Below, in pieces: positions 27,983 through 37,122 of a stretch of 64,000 bases of DNA. The stretch is from assembly GCA_024508855.1 (NCBI GenBank), contig JANINJ010000075.1:62001-126000 (forward strand), read 5' to 3'. This DNA comes from Xanthobacteraceae bacterium (GTDB taxonomy: Bacteria; Pseudomonadota; Alphaproteobacteria; Rhizobiales; Xanthobacteraceae). Below the pieces are notes generated by a model. The model worked only from the letters and a program-made list of their open reading frames with translations. It was not told the origin of the DNA and searched no databases. The position numbers and the translations under genes are program-made. Positions within the stretch are counted from its first letter, which is position 1. The number at the start of each line of letters is the position of its first letter.

Positions 27983-29415
27983 TCTGCAGCCATGAGGAGA
28001 TTTGGAATTGCTTGCGCCAGACCCGACGCGCGCCACGGCGCCGAATGCGCCACGACGTCACCGATGATGAGGATGGCGGGACCGCCATCGATCTGCTGAA
28101 CAAGCGTCGGCAGATCTTCCAGCACGCCGACGGCGGCCTTCGAATCCGGACGCGTGACGCGGGAGAACACGCCGACCGGCGTCTTCGGCGAACGTCCGGC
28201 GCTGAGCAATCCGGCGCGGATCGCCGGAGCGGCGGTCATGCCCATGTAAACCACGACCGTCATTTCCAGATCGGTCAGCGCCGACCAGTCGACATCGGCG
28301 GCATCCCTCGCCTTGTGCGCGGTGAGGAAGGTGACGCGCAGCGCCTCGTGACGGAAGGTCAGCGGCACTTCGGATTCCGCCGCCGCGCCGAGCGCCGCGG
28401 TGATGCCGGGAATGACGGAATAGGAAACACCCGCCTCGCGTAGCGCCGCCACTTCCTCGCCGCCGCGCCCGAACACGAACGGATCGCCGCCCTTCAGACG
28501 CACCGCGCGCTGGCCGGATCGTGCTGCCTCGATCAGCAGGTGGTTGACCGCCTCCTGCCCGATGCCGGGTTTGCCGACACGTCGCCCCACCGGCACGCGC
28601 GCAGCATCGCGGCGTGCACGGTCGAGAATTTCCGGCGAAACCAGTTCGTCATAGAACACCACGTCGGCGTCCTGCAGCGCGCGCAGCGCCTTGACCGTGA
28701 GCAGATCCGGATCGCCCGGACCGGCACCGACCAATGTCACGCGTCCTTCGACGCCGCCAGTTGATGTGGCGCCGGCGAAAGCCGACGCATCGGAAATGTT
28801 ATTGAGTGCGGTTTCGGCATCGTCGCCGCGACCCGCCAGCACCGCGGCGCCGATCGGTCCATCGACCACGCGTTCCCAGAAGCGGCGACGCAATGCGAAT
28901 TCCGGAATGCGCGCGTGAATGGTCTTGCGCCAGCGGCCGATGAAGGATGCGAGGTCGCCGATCCGCGCCGGCAGCATCGCCTCGATGCGCTCGCGCACGC
29001 GCCGCGCCACCACCGGCGAGGTCCCGCCGGTGCCCACGGCAACGACCACGTCGCCGCGATCGACGATCGCCGGGAAAATGAAAGTCGAATGCGCGAGGTC
29101 ATCCATAACGTTGACCGGCAGCCCGACGGCCTTCGCGCGCGCCGACAGCGCCACGCCCATTTCACCCGCGCCGGCGCACAACACGGCGATCACATCGCTG
29201 AGGTCGGCCGCGGCTGCATCGCCCCGCGCGAACTCGATCCGGGCAGCGGCAGCCGGATCGATGCCGCTGACCTCGTGATCGCCATCGATTGCATACCAAC
29301 GGACGCGCGCCCCCGCCGTCAGCAAGAGCCGCAGCTTGGCGCGCACCAGTTCACCGGACCCTACGAGAAGGACCGGGCCGGTTTGCAGATCGAGGAATAT
29401 CGGAAGAAATCTCAT
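27979..29415 (-). CDS. cysG: Siroheme synthase (precorrin-2 dehydrogenase / ferrochelatase / uroporphyrinogen-III methyltransferase)
   Basis: A 478-residue fused enzyme that makes siroheme, the cofactor of sulfite and nitrite reductases. The N-terminal half (about 1-215) is the NAD-dependent dehydrogenase/ferrochelatase: MRFLPIFLDLQTGPVLLVGSGELVRAKLRLLL and AVGTGGTSPVVARRVRERIEAMLP. The C-terminal half is the SAM-dependent methyltransferase: VTLVGAGPGDPDLLTVKALRAL, RLKGGDPFVFGRGGEEV and VIPGITAALGAAAE. The usual GxGxVA loop of the dehydrogenase reads VGSGELV. It heads the cysG-cysH operon. The sulfite reductase gene often placed between them in related bacteria is missing here. Confidence 0.93.
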   Translation of the reverse strand: MRFLPIFLDLQTGPVLLVGSGELVRAKLRLLLTAGARVRWYAIDGDHEVSGIDPAAAARIEFARGDAAAADLSDVIAVLCAGAGEMGVALSARAKAVGLPVNVMDDLAHSTFIFPAIVDRGDVVVAVGTGGTSPVVARRVRERIEAMLPARIGDLASFIGRWRKTIHARIPEFALRRRFWERVVDGPIGAAVLAGRGDDAETALNNISDASAFAGATSTGGVEGRVTLVGAGPGDPDLLTVKALRALQDADVVFYDELVSPEILDRARRDAARVPVGRRVGKPGIGQEAVNHLLIEAARSGQRAVRLKGGDPFVFGRGGEEVAALREAGVSYSVIPGITAALGAAAESEVPLTFRHEALRVTFLTAHKARDAADVDWSALTDLEMTVVVYMGMTAAPAIRAGLLSAGRSPKTPVGVFSRVTRPDSKAAVGVLEDLPTLVQQIDGGPAILIIGDVVAHSAPWRASGLAQAIPNLLMAAE

Positions 29416-29450
29416 GGCGAACTCCCAACCCCAAAATCAGGGTTGACTGG

Positions 29451-29503
29451 AATTATTTTCTATATATGTCTCTCATATCGCGCGTAAAGAGAAAATTATT
29501 TCT
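29451..29503. promoter_or_regulatory. AT-rich direct repeats in divergent cysG/cysD control region
   Basis: AATTATTTTCT (29451-29461) and AATTATTTCT (29494-29503) form near-identical direct repeats 43 bp apart, about four helical turns, in an AT-rich island between the divergent cysGH and cysD-cysNC operons. A LysR-type regulator of the CysB kind is the obvious candidate, but no such gene is adjacent. Confidence 0.35.
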
Positions 29504-29677
29504 TCTACGCAGCAGCGAGAAAACAGAATTTCTTACCCTCTATCTCGGATGTCGCAGATGCATCTTCTCTCCACCGTCTCAGAGCCTAACCAGCCGGGCG
29601 CGACGGCCGGGATCGGCAGCCTCCGCAACCCTCATGCACAACCCGCGCCAACAAAAATAATCTCCGTGGAACCGACG

Positions 29678-30472
29678 ATGGATCATCTCGACGAACTCGA
29701 AGCCCAAAGCATCTACATTTTCCGCGAGGCCTTCGCGCGGCTGAAGAAGCTGGCGCTGCTGTGGTCGCTCGGCAAAGACTCCAACGTGATGATCTGGCTC
29801 GCGCGCAAGGCCTTCTTCGGCCGCGTGCCGTTCCCGGCGCTGCATGTCGACACCGGCAAGAAGTTTCCGGAGATGTATGCATTCCGCGACCACTACGGCA
29901 AGGAGTGGGAACTGGACCTCAAGGTCGAGCCCTGCCCGCCGATCGATGCGGTCGACCCGACGTTGCCGCCGGCTGCACGCTCCGCAGCGCGCAAGACCGA
30001 GGGTCTCAAGATGGCGCTGGCAAAGTATGGCTTCGACGGCCTGATCGCCGGCATCCGTCGCGACGAGGAAGCGACCCGCGCGAAGGAGCGCGTGTTCTCG
30101 CCGCGCGGCACCGAGGGCGGTTGGGACGTGCGCGATCAGCCGCCGGAATTCTGGGATCACTTCAACGCATCGCCGCCGCCGGGCGCACATCTGCGCATCC
30201 ATCCGATCCTGCATTGGACCGAGGCGGATATCTGGGCCTACACCCAGCGCGAGAACATTCCGATCATTCCGCTGTACCTGTCGAAGAACGGCAAGCGCTA
30301 TCGCTCGCTCGGCGATGCCGACATCACCTTCCCGGTGACATCGAACGCCTCCAGCATTCCGGAAATCCTGGTCGAGCTTGAAGGCACGAAGGTGCCGGAG
30401 CGCTCCGGCCGCGCGCTGGACCACGAGACCGAAGACGCTTTCGAGCGGCTGCGCGTCGCCGGTTATCTCTGA
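29678..30472 (+). CDS. cysD: Sulfate adenylyltransferase subunit 2
   Basis: A 264-residue small subunit of ATP sulfurylase, which makes APS from ATP and sulfate with the GTPase subunit CysN. The start at 29678 ([19 protein letters not shown]) matches family N-termini; an open frame to 29549 adds 43 unlike residues. Features are the PP-loop [56 protein letters not shown] and [19 protein letters not shown]. It is shorter than the roughly 300-residue enterobacterial CysD. cysNC follows after 32 bp. Confidence 0.92.
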   Translation: MDHLDELEAQSIYIFREAFARLKKLALLWSLGKDSNVMIWLARKAFFGRVPFPALHVDTGKKFPEMYAFRDHYGKEWELDLKVEPCPPIDAVDPTLPPAARSAARKTEGLKMALAKYGFDGLIAGIRRDEEATRAKERVFSPRGTEGGWDVRDQPPEFWDHFNASPPPGAHLRIHPILHWTEADIWAYTQRENIPIIPLYLSKNGKRYRSLGDADITFPVTSNASSIPEILVELEGTKVPERSGRALDHETEDAFERLRVAGYL

Positions 30473-30504
30473 GATCGCATGAATCGTATGAATCGAGTGC
30501 TGTC

Positions 30505-32424
30505 ATGAATGTGCTTGTTGCCAAACCGCTCGTTGTCGCTCCAACCGCTACGGCGCATCGCCCGCAGATCAGCATCGTCATCGTCGGCCATGTCGATCAT
30601 GGCAAATCGACGCTGATCGGCCGGCTGTTGTACGAAACCGGCAGCCTGCCGGACGGCAAGTTCGAAACGCTGAAGGCGGTCAGCGAACGCCGCGGCATGC
30701 CGTTCGAATGGTCGTTCCTGCTCGATTCGCTGCAGACCGAACGCGACCAGGGCATCACCATCGACACCACCCAGATCCGCTTCCGCACCAACGAACGCGA
30801 TGTCGTACTGATCGACGCGCCGGGCCATGCCGAGTTCCTCCGCAACATGATCACCGGCGCCTCGCAGGCCGACGGTGCACTGCTGATGATCGACGCGTAC
30901 GAAGGCGTGCGCGACCAGACCCGCCGCCATGGCTACCTGCTGCATCTGCTCGGCGTGAAGCAGGTCGCAGTGGTCGTCAACAAAATGGACCGCGTCGATT
31001 TCAGCCGTGACCGCTTCAACGAGATCAGTGCGGAAATCACCGCGCATCTCGAAAGCCTCGGCGTCACGCCGACCGCCATCGTGCCGATCTCCGCGCGCGA
31101 AGGCGACGGCGTCACCCAGCGGACCGCGAAGATCGGCTGGTACAACGGCCCGACCGTGGTCGAGGCACTGGATCATCTCGAACCGGCGCGCGCGCCGGAA
31201 GAGCTGGCATTACGTCTGCCGGTGCAGGCGATCTACAAGTTCGACGATCGCCGTATCGTTGCCGGACGTATCGAGTCCGGCAGCCTGAGCACCGGCGACG
31301 AAATCGTCATCATGCCGGCGGGCAAGATCGCGAAGATCCGCAGTATCGAAAGCTGGCCGGTGACGCCGATCAAGGAGAAGCGCGGCGCCGGACGTTCGGT
31401 CGGCATCACGCTCGATCGCGAGTTGTTCGTCGAGCGCGGCGATATCATCGGTCATGTCGGCGCGGCGCCACGCGATACGCGACGGATTCGCGCCCGCATC
31501 TTCTGGCTGCACGACGCGCCGCTGACTGCCGGCGCATCCATCGTGGTGCGCCTCGGCACCAAGGAAACCCGCGCCGTCGTCGTCGCCATCGAGAAGGCGG
31601 TCGATCCCGGCGAGTTGTCTAGCGTCGAGACCAAGGCGATCGGCCGCAACCATGTCGGCGAGATCGACATCTCGCTGGCGCAGCCGCTCGCTGCCGATGC
31701 CTATACCGACAATCCGCGCACCGGACGGCTGGTGATCGAGATCAACGGCCGCATCGCCGGCGGCGGCCTCGTGCTCAGCGTCGACGCGGGTCAACGTGCG
31801 GTGCCGGTCGATATCGTACCGGTAGAATCCGCATTGCGTCCGGACGAGCGTTCCGCGCGCTATCGTCATAACGGCGCGGTGTTGTGGTTCACCGGATTGC
31901 CGGGCGCAGGCAAGTCGACGCTCGCCCGCGCGCTCGAGCGCAGGCTGTTCCAGAACGGCGGCTCGCCGGTGCTGCTCGATGGCGACACGCTGCGCGCAGG
32001 GTTGAACGGCGACCTCGGCTTCTCGGCCAAGGATCGCGCGGAGAACATCCGCCGCCTCGCCGAAGTCGGAACGCATCTGGCACGCAACGGCCATATCGCC
32101 ATCGTCGCCGCGGTCTCGCCGTCGGTCGAGGATCGCGCCGCCGCGCGACGCATCGCGGACGATCTGTTCCGCGAAATCTATATCGCGACGCCGGCGGAAG
32201 TTTGCGAAAGCCGCGATCCGAAGGGACACTATGCCAAGGCGCGCGCCGGCAAGCTGAATGGCTTCACCGGCATCGGCAACGATTACCAGGCGCCCGATGC
32301 GAGCGAACTGACCATCGATACATCGAACCGCAGCATCGCGGACGCAACCGACGATATCGAGCGCATGCTGGCTGATTCCGGCATCCTGTTCGACGAACTG
32401 GTCGATCTCGCCGCCAACATCTGA
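30505..32424 (+). CDS. cysNC: Bifunctional sulfate adenylyltransferase subunit 1 / APS kinase
   Basis: A 639-residue fusion. Residues about 15-430 are CysN, an EF-Tu-like GTPase: G1 GHVDHGKST (from about residue 28), G2 [14 protein letters not shown]3 DAPGHAEF and G4 NKMD. Residues about 440-639 are APS kinase (CysC) with Walker [10 protein letters not shown] (from residue 464), [32 protein letters not shown] and the lid [20 protein letters not shown]. It makes APS and then PAPS. The same fusion is known as NodQ/CysNC in rhizobia. No nodulation genes are nearby. Confidence 0.94.
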   Translation: MNVLVAKPLVVAPTATAHRPQISIVIVGHVDHGKSTLIGRLLYETGSLPDGKFETLKAVSERRGMPFEWSFLLDSLQTERDQGITIDTTQIRFRTNERDVVLIDAPGHAEFLRNMITGASQADGALLMIDAYEGVRDQTRRHGYLLHLLGVKQVAVVVNKMDRVDFSRDRFNEISAEITAHLESLGVTPTAIVPISAREGDGVTQRTAKIGWYNGPTVVEALDHLEPARAPEELALRLPVQAIYKFDDRRIVAGRIESGSLSTGDEIVIMPAGKIAKIRSIESWPVTPIKEKRGAGRSVGITLDRELFVERGDIIGHVGAAPRDTRRIRARIFWLHDAPLTAGASIVVRLGTKETRAVVVAIEKAVDPGELSSVETKAIGRNHVGEIDISLAQPLAADAYTDNPRTGRLVIEINGRIAGGGLVLSVDAGQRAVPVDIVPVESALRPDERSARYRHNGAVLWFTGLPGAGKSTLARALERRLFQNGGSPVLLDGDTLRAGLNGDLGFSAKDRAENIRRLAEVGTHLARNGHIAIVAAVSPSVEDRAAARRIADDLFREIYIATPAEVCESRDPKGHYAKARAGKLNGFTGIGNDYQAPDASELTIDTSNRSIADATDDIERMLADSGILFDELVDLAANI

Positions 32425-32500
32425 CGGCACCTGGATAAGGTCTCCCGGCGCGGCTGCAGGCGATGCAGCCGCCGCTGCCGCCATGGGACAATTGGACCCC

Positions 32501-32570
32501 CGAAAGGCCTTCTCATTCGGCCAAATTTGGCGCTAAAAGGGGCGCTCAACCCGCCTGGCTTGGCCTTTCG
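32501..32570. promoter_or_regulatory. Nested inverted repeats upstream of glcB
   Basis: CGAAAGGCC (32501-32509) and GGCCTTTCG (32562-32570) are perfect inverted arms. Between them lies the 12-bp perfect palindrome GCCAAATTTGGC (32520-32531). The set is 58-127 bp upstream of the malate synthase start and may be a regulator site or a structured leader. Confidence 0.4.
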
Positions 32571-32627
32571 CGGCTTTTGAGCCCAAAAACCGGCATTTTG
32601 CCGCCGTTTCTCGTGAGAAATCTTATT

Positions 32628-34787
32628 ATGAACCGTATCGATGCCCACGGACTGAAGATCGCGCCTGTTCTGTTCGATTTTGTCGCCAAGGAAGCTGCCC
32701 CCGCGACCGGGGTATCCGCCGACGCGTTCTGGGCCGGACTTGCCGCCATCGTGCGCGATCTGGCACCGAAAAACCGCGAACTGCTGGCCGAGCGCGATGC
32801 GTTGCAGGCCAAGATCGACGGCTGGCATCGCGCCAACAAGGGCAAGCCCTTCGACATCAATGCCTACACTGCGTTCCTGCGGGAGATCGGCTATCTGCGG
32901 CCCGAGCCCGCGACGCATGAAGTCGAGACCGCGAATGTCGACGAGGAAATCGGCAAGATCTGCGGCCCGCAGCTCGTGGTGCCGCTGACCAACGCACGCT
33001 ACGCGCTCAACGCCGCGAACGCGCGCTGGGGCAGCCTGTACGACGCATTCTACGGCACTGACGCGATTCCGCACGATCCGAGCGAGAGCGGCAAAGGCTA
33101 CAACAAGGCACGCGGCGCCAAGGTGATCGCCAAGGCCAAGGCGTTCCTCGACGAGGCCGCACCGCTGGCTTCCGGCAGCCACGCCGACGTCACCGGCTAC
33201 AGCGTCGAGAAGGGCGCGCTGGTTGCGAAGACTGCCAAGGGTAACGTCGCGCTGAAGGATCCGAAGCAGTTCGCCGGTTATCGCGGCGACGCCGCCAATC
33301 CGCAGGCGATCCTGCTGGTCAATAACGGCCTGCATATCGAGATCGAAATCGACCGCAATCACGCCATCGGCAAGGACGATCCGGCCGGCGTTTCCGATAT
33401 CGTCATGGAAGCGGCCGTCTCCACCATCCTCGACATGGAAGACAGCGTCGCGGCAGTGGATGCAGAAGACAAGGTACTGGTCTATCGGAACACGCTCGGC
33501 CTGATGAAGGGCACGCTCGAAGACACCTTCGAGAAGGGCGGCAAGACCATGACCCGCGCGCTCAACGCCGACCGTGTCTATACCGGCCCCGACGGCAAGG
33601 AGGTCAAGCTGCACGGCCGCAGTCTGCTGCTGATGCGCAACGTCGGCCATCACATGTTCACCGACGCGGTGCTCGACGACAAGGGCCAGGAGATTCCGGA
33701 AGGCATTCTCGACGCCGCGGTGTCGGGCCTGATCGCGATCCATGACCTCAAGAGCAAGTCCGCCGTGCGCAACAGCCGCACCGGCTCGGTCTACATCGTG
33801 AAGCCGAAGATGCACGGTCCGGATGAAGTGAAGTTCGCCTGCGATCTGTTCGGCCGCGTCGAGCAGATGCTCGGCCTGCCCGCCAATACCATGAAGATCG
33901 GCATCATGGACGAGGAGCGCCGCACCACGGTGAACCTCAAGGCCTGCATCCAGAACGCCACGCAGCGCATCATGTTCATCAACACCGGCTTCCTCGATCG
34001 CACCGGCGACGAAATCCATACCTCGATGGAAGCCGGCCCGATGATCCGCAAGAACGACATGAAGGCGCAGCCGTGGATCAAGGCCTATGAGGACTGGAAC
34101 GTCGACATGGGCCTCGTGGACGGCCTGCCCGGCCACGCGCAGATCGGCAAGGGCATGTGGGCGGCTCCGGACAAGATGGCCGACATGCTGACGCAGAAGG
34201 TCGGTCATCCGCAGGCCGGCGCGACCACCGCATGGGTCCCCTCGCCGACCGCCGCCACGCTCCACGCCTTGCACTACCATCAGATCAATGTGCTCAAGCG
34301 CCAGCAGGAACTGAAGAAGGGCGGCCAGCGCGCCAAGCTTTCCGACATCCTCACCATTCCGGTGTCGCAATCGAACTGGGCGCCGGACGATGTGCGGCAG
34401 GAGATCGACAACAACTGCCAGGGCATCCTCGGCTACGTGGTGCGCTGGATCGACCAGGGCGTCGGCTGCTCCAAGGTGCCGGACATCCATGACGTCGGCC
34501 TGATGGAAGACCGCGCCACGCTGCGCATCTCCAGTCAGCATCTCGCCAACTGGCTCGAGCATGGCGTCGTCACCAAGGATCAGGTGATGGAGTCGCTCAA
34601 GCGCATGGCGGTGGTGGTCGACAAGCAGAACGCCGGCGACGCGCTCTACAAGCCCATGGCCCCGAAGTTCGACGGCGTCGCGTTCAAGGCGGCCTGCGAT
34701 CTGGTGTTCAAGGGCCGCGAGCAGCCCAACGGTTATACGGAATTCATCCTGCACGCGCGCCGCAAGGAAGCGAAGGCGGCCGGATAA
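32628..34787 (+). CDS. glcB: Malate synthase G
   Basis: A 719-residue single-chain malate synthase of the G isoform, close to the usual length of about 723. It condenses glyoxylate and acetyl-CoA to malate in the glyoxylate or glycolate pathway. Family motifs include [24 protein letters not shown] (the ED(S/C)V active-site motif), [41 protein letters not shown] and [13 protein letters not shown]. The start at 32628 (MNRIDAHGL) fits family N-termini; the open frame upstream to 32463 reads through the leader. A strong terminator follows. No isocitrate lyase gene is in the window. Confidence 0.96.
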   Translation: MNRIDAHGLKIAPVLFDFVAKEAAPATGVSADAFWAGLAAIVRDLAPKNRELLAERDALQAKIDGWHRANKGKPFDINAYTAFLREIGYLRPEPATHEVETANVDEEIGKICGPQLVVPLTNARYALNAANARWGSLYDAFYGTDAIPHDPSESGKGYNKARGAKVIAKAKAFLDEAAPLASGSHADVTGYSVEKGALVAKTAKGNVALKDPKQFAGYRGDAANPQAILLVNNGLHIEIEIDRNHAIGKDDPAGVSDIVMEAAVSTILDMEDSVAAVDAEDKVLVYRNTLGLMKGTLEDTFEKGGKTMTRALNADRVYTGPDGKEVKLHGRSLLLMRNVGHHMFTDAVLDDKGQEIPEGILDAAVSGLIAIHDLKSKSAVRNSRTGSVYIVKPKMHGPDEVKFACDLFGRVEQMLGLPANTMKIGIMDEERRTTVNLKACIQNATQRIMFINTGFLDRTGDEIHTSMEAGPMIRKNDMKAQPWIKAYEDWNVDMGLVDGLPGHAQIGKGMWAAPDKMADMLTQKVGHPQAGATTAWVPSPTAATLHALHYHQINVLKRQQELKKGGQRAKLSDILTIPVSQSNWAPDDVRQEIDNNCQGILGYVVRWIDQGVGCSKVPDIHDVGLMEDRATLRISSQHLANWLEHGVVTKDQVMESLKRMAVVVDKQNAGDALYKPMAPKFDGVAFKAACDLVFKGREQPNGYTEFILHARRKEAKAAG

Positions 34788-34814
34788 GCGTTTCCGAATT
34801 CCCATCAGCATGAC

Positions 34815-34844
34815 AAAAGCCCCAGCTCAGGCTGGGGCTTTTTT
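34815..34844 (+). terminator. Intrinsic terminator of glcB
   Basis: The stem AAGCCCCAGC / GCTGGGGCTT with loop TCAG is followed by a run of six T residues. Confidence 0.9.
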
Positions 34845-34866
34845 GTTGTGGCAGTTCTTTTCTTGT

Positions 34867-34951
34867 CATGGCCGGATTTATTCCGGCCATCCACGGCTTC
34901 TGTCTTCAACCACTTAAGGCGTGGATGCCCGTGACAAGCACGGGCATGACG
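34867..34951. repeat. Paired palindromic repeat, second family
   Basis: The arm TGGCCGG-N6-CCGGCCA followed by TCCACG, and about 25 bp later CGTGGATGCCCGTG-N5-CACGGGCA, form two hairpins whose outer parts also pair (ATCCACG with CGTGGAT). From general familiarity this matches an intergenic repeat type common in Bradyrhizobium-like genomes. There is a single copy in the window. Confidence 0.55.
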
Positions 34952-34958
34952 AAGGAAG

Positions 34959-35114
34959 CTAGAACACCGCCAGATATTTCAGCAGCGAGATGATGCCGAT
35001 GATGATCACGACGACGCGCGCGATCTGCTTGGCGCGCCCGTCGATCGGCAGCATGTTGATCAGATACAGAACCAAAATGACGACGAGAAACGTAATCAGA
35101 ATGCTGATCAGCAT
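34959..35114 (-). CDS. Small two-helix membrane protein (Thivi_2564-like)
   Basis: A 51-residue membrane protein: one helix (MLISILITFLVVILVLYLINMLP), a short basic loop (IDGRAKQIAR) and a second helix (VVVIIIGIISLLKYLAVF). It resembles the short Thivi_2564-type membrane proteins of unknown function. The start at 35114 has GGGGGA 8 nt upstream. An exact EcfG-type promoter lies 75-99 bp upstream, so it is probably induced in the general stress response. Confidence 0.75.
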   Translation of the reverse strand: MLISILITFLVVILVLYLINMLPIDGRAKQIARVVVIIIGIISLLKYLAVF

Positions 35115-35188
35115 TTCGGAAATCCCCCATTGCGTTTGACGACGTCGGCCCGACAATACATCCGGCCCGCGAACGTCGCGTGTGTCTC

Positions 35189-35213
35189 AACGCACTCGCG
35201 TGCAACAGGTTCC
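35189..35213 (-). promoter_or_regulatory. EcfG-type promoter of the small membrane protein gene
   Basis: On the minus strand, GGAAC (35213-35209) is followed by 16 bp and CGTT (35192-35189), an exact match to the general stress response consensus GGAAC-N16/17-CGTT. The predicted transcript starts near 35182. Confidence 0.75.
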
Positions 35214-35250
35214 GCGCGTCGGAACTTCGTCCACCAACGAAAGCGGAAAC

Positions 35251-35901
35251 TTATTCGGACGCGACGACCGGCAGGCGTTCGAACTTCGCCTTCACGGCAG
35301 CCGAGGCCGGGGAGAAATTCAACGCCGCACCGCGGCGATCGACCTTCCCGGCGACCACCAGGCCATCGTTGCCGGCGACGATATCGCCCTTGCGCAGCGT
35401 TGGATCGTTCTGCACGTCGATCTTCGCGAGACCGAACTGATCCTTGCCGTTGCAGGTGCAGCCGGCGACGATCTCGTTGCGATAGCGGAAGGCATTGGCG
35501 AGGCTCGAATAGGATTTTCCGCTCTCGCTCGCAGCATGATCGATATTCGAGCCGTAGAACACTTTGGTTTCGCTGGCGGGGCAGAAGCTGTTGCAGGATT
35601 CGGCGCGGCTTTGACCTTTCCCGACCGAGATCGGAAAATAGCGCCCGTCGCAGGTGCGAACGCAAAACGCCAGCTGGCCTCCGCCGCCGCTCGATGCACG
35701 GTGAGTGGGTGCAGCCGGCCGCGGCATATTGGGATCGTAACCGTCATTCGCGAACGGCATGGATAGTCGCGAAGGCGCCTGACCTGTCATTGCGCCAAAC
35801 AACGCCGAAAAGAAATCCTGGGCATGCGCCGTTTCTGCGCCCAATCCCGCAACCGCCACGATCGCTGCAAAGGTCAGGGATTTGCCTGCTGACATTGTCA
35901 T
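35251..35901 (-). CDS. DUF2865 domain-containing secreted protein
   Basis: A 216-residue exported protein: signal peptide (AETAHAQDF), a Pro/Ala-rich linker, then a DUF2865 domain with the conserved FCVRTCDGRYFPISVG and SCNSFCPASETKVFYGSNIDHA, and YSSLANAFRYRNEIVAGCTCNGKDQFGLAKIDVQNDPTLRKGDIV. Six Cys residues probably form disulfides. The function is unknown. It lies 33 bp downstream of the L,D-transpeptidase gene on the same strand and is likely co-transcribed from the same EcfG-type promoter. Confidence 0.85.
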   Translation of the reverse strand: MTMSAGKSLTFAAIVAVAGLGAETAHAQDFFSALFGAMTGQAPSRLSMPFANDGYDPNMPRPAAPTHRASSGGGGQLAFCVRTCDGRYFPISVGKGQSRAESCNSFCPASETKVFYGSNIDHAASESGKSYSSLANAFRYRNEIVAGCTCNGKDQFGLAKIDVQNDPTLRKGDIVAGNDGLVVAGKVDRRGAALNFSPASAAVKAKFERLPVVASE

Positions 35902-35934
35902 GATGACGCTCCGCGATAGCGGTTCGATTGCGGG

Positions 35935-36729
35935 TTAGTGCAGGTTGGTCGGCGACAGGTTCAACGCCTGACGCTCCAAACCTGCCTGCTGCTGGCGCGG
36001 GGCCGATCGGCGCGCTTCCACCGGACGCGCCGCACTCTTCGGCAACACGACGACCTTGGTACCGACCGACACGCGGCTGAAGAGATCCTCGACATCTTCG
36101 TTAGTGAGACGAATGCAGCCGCTGGAAACGAACTTGCCGATGGTGGTCGGATCGTTGGTGCCGTGGATGCGGTATTCGCTATTGCCGAGATACATCGCAC
36201 GTGCACCGAGCGGATTGCCGGGCCCGCCAGCCATGAAACGCGGCAGGTAAGGCTGGCGCGCAATCATCTGCGCCGGCGGATGCCAATCGGGCCACTCAGC
36301 CTTGCGGGTGATCGATTGCACGCCGGACCACGTGAAACCCTCGCGGCCGACACCGACGCCATAGCGGATCGCACGGTTGTTGCCGAGGACGTAATACAGT
36401 GCGGTGTTTCCGGTATCGATAATGATCGTGCCGGGTGCTTCGCGGGTGCTGTAGGACACCACCGTGCGCTGCAGCCGCTCCGGCAGCGCGCTGTCTTCGT
36501 CCGCAACGCCGGGCGAGGTCATCTGATCGGTCCCCGCAGCGTCGGGCGGGAAACCATCCTGACGCCAATCCTGCTGCATCGGTGCGTAGCCCAGGGTCTG
36601 CGCAGATGCTGCGCCAATGCCAAGCACGACCGACCCGAAGACGGTTGCGGAAAGAAGCGTTGCGCGAGCGGCGCGGGTCAACACGGCGCGCGCCAAGGAT
36701 GTGGGAATAACTGAAGGGTGATGCGTCAT
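35935..36729 (-). CDS. L,D-transpeptidase (YkuD family)
   Basis: A 264-residue exported cell-wall enzyme. The signal peptide ends near GAASAQTLGY. The YkuD catalytic motif is present: HGTNDPTTIGKFVSSGCIRL with the nucleophile Cys205. It would form 3-3 peptidoglycan cross-links or attach proteins to the wall. A Gln/Arg-rich C-terminal tail follows. An exact EcfG-type promoter lies 48-72 bp upstream, and a DUF2865 gene follows. Strengthening the envelope under stress is a plausible role. Confidence 0.9.
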   Translation of the reverse strand: MTHHPSVIPTSLARAVLTRAARATLLSATVFGSVVLGIGAASAQTLGYAPMQQDWRQDGFPPDAAGTDQMTSPGVADEDSALPERLQRTVVSYSTREAPGTIIIDTGNTALYYVLGNNRAIRYGVGVGREGFTWSGVQSITRKAEWPDWHPPAQMIARQPYLPRFMAGGPGNPLGARAMYLGNSEYRIHGTNDPTTIGKFVSSGCIRLTNEDVEDLFSRVSVGTKVVVLPKSAARPVEARRSAPRQQQAGLERQALNLSPTNLH

Positions 36730-36776
36730 GATCTGCCCCGGCGTTTAGGTCCATCGCGACGACGGACTGCGAAGCC

Positions 36777-36801
36777 AACGCGGTCGGTTCAGTTACGTTC
36801 C
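36777..36801 (-). promoter_or_regulatory. EcfG-type promoter of the L,D-transpeptidase gene
   Basis: On the minus strand, GGAAC (36801-36797), 16 bp and CGTT (36780-36777) match the consensus exactly. The predicted start is near 36770, giving a leader of about 40 nt. Confidence 0.75.
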
Positions 36802-36859
36802 GTCCTGCCTAGACTGTTCGCCGACGTGTCAATGCGGCGCGCAATCACGTTGGCGCGAT

Positions 36860-36884
36860 GGAACTTCCGGGTTCCCGGATCGTT
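36860..36884 (+). promoter_or_regulatory. EcfG-type promoter of the DUF3309 / AI-2E genes
   Basis: GGAAC (36860-36864), 16 bp and CGTT (36881-36884) form an exact general stress consensus 60 bp before the DUF3309 start. The transpeptidase promoter lies back-to-back, 58 bp to the left. Confidence 0.75.
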
Positions 36885-36943
36885 AGGCGGTTGCGAGGCC
36901 AGCATCGACCAGCGATGCGCGGCGCGGTTGAAGGATGACGGTC

Positions 36944-37102
36944 ATGTCGCTCGGCACAATACTCGTCATTGTTCTGATCCTGATCCTGCTCGGTGTGATT
37001 CCGAGCTGGGGTTACAGCAACTCCTGGGGTTACGGCCCGTCCGGCATCGTCGGGACGATCCTTGTCATCGTCGTTGTCCTGCTGCTGCTTGGCCGGATTT
37101 GA
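36944..37102 (+). CDS. DUF3309 family small membrane protein
   Basis: A 52-residue protein too short for usual gene calling. It has two hydrophobic helices (MSLGTILVIVLILILLGVIP and GIVGTILVIVVVLLLLGRI) flanking the conserved Trp/Tyr segment SWGYSNSWGYGPSG, the pattern of DUF3309 proteins. AAGGA lies 8 nt upstream of the ATG. It is the first gene after an exact EcfG-type promoter and 20 bp upstream of the AI-2E transporter gene. The function is unknown. Confidence 0.85.
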   Translation: MSLGTILVIVLILILLGVIPSWGYSNSWGYGPSGIVGTILVIVVVLLLLGRI

Positions 37103-37122
37103 GGGATCGCGAGCAAAGATCC

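Noticed and set aside
30505-32424. Nodulation gene nodQ
   Set aside because: The domain fusion is the same, but the context is housekeeping sulfate assimilation with no nod genes, so cysNC is the better name.
32283-34811. 842-codon open frame on the minus strand across glcB
   Set aside because: It lies exactly antisense to a well-supported malate synthase gene and the end of cysNC. High GC at third positions leaves antisense frames open. It has no ribosome-binding site or family resemblance.
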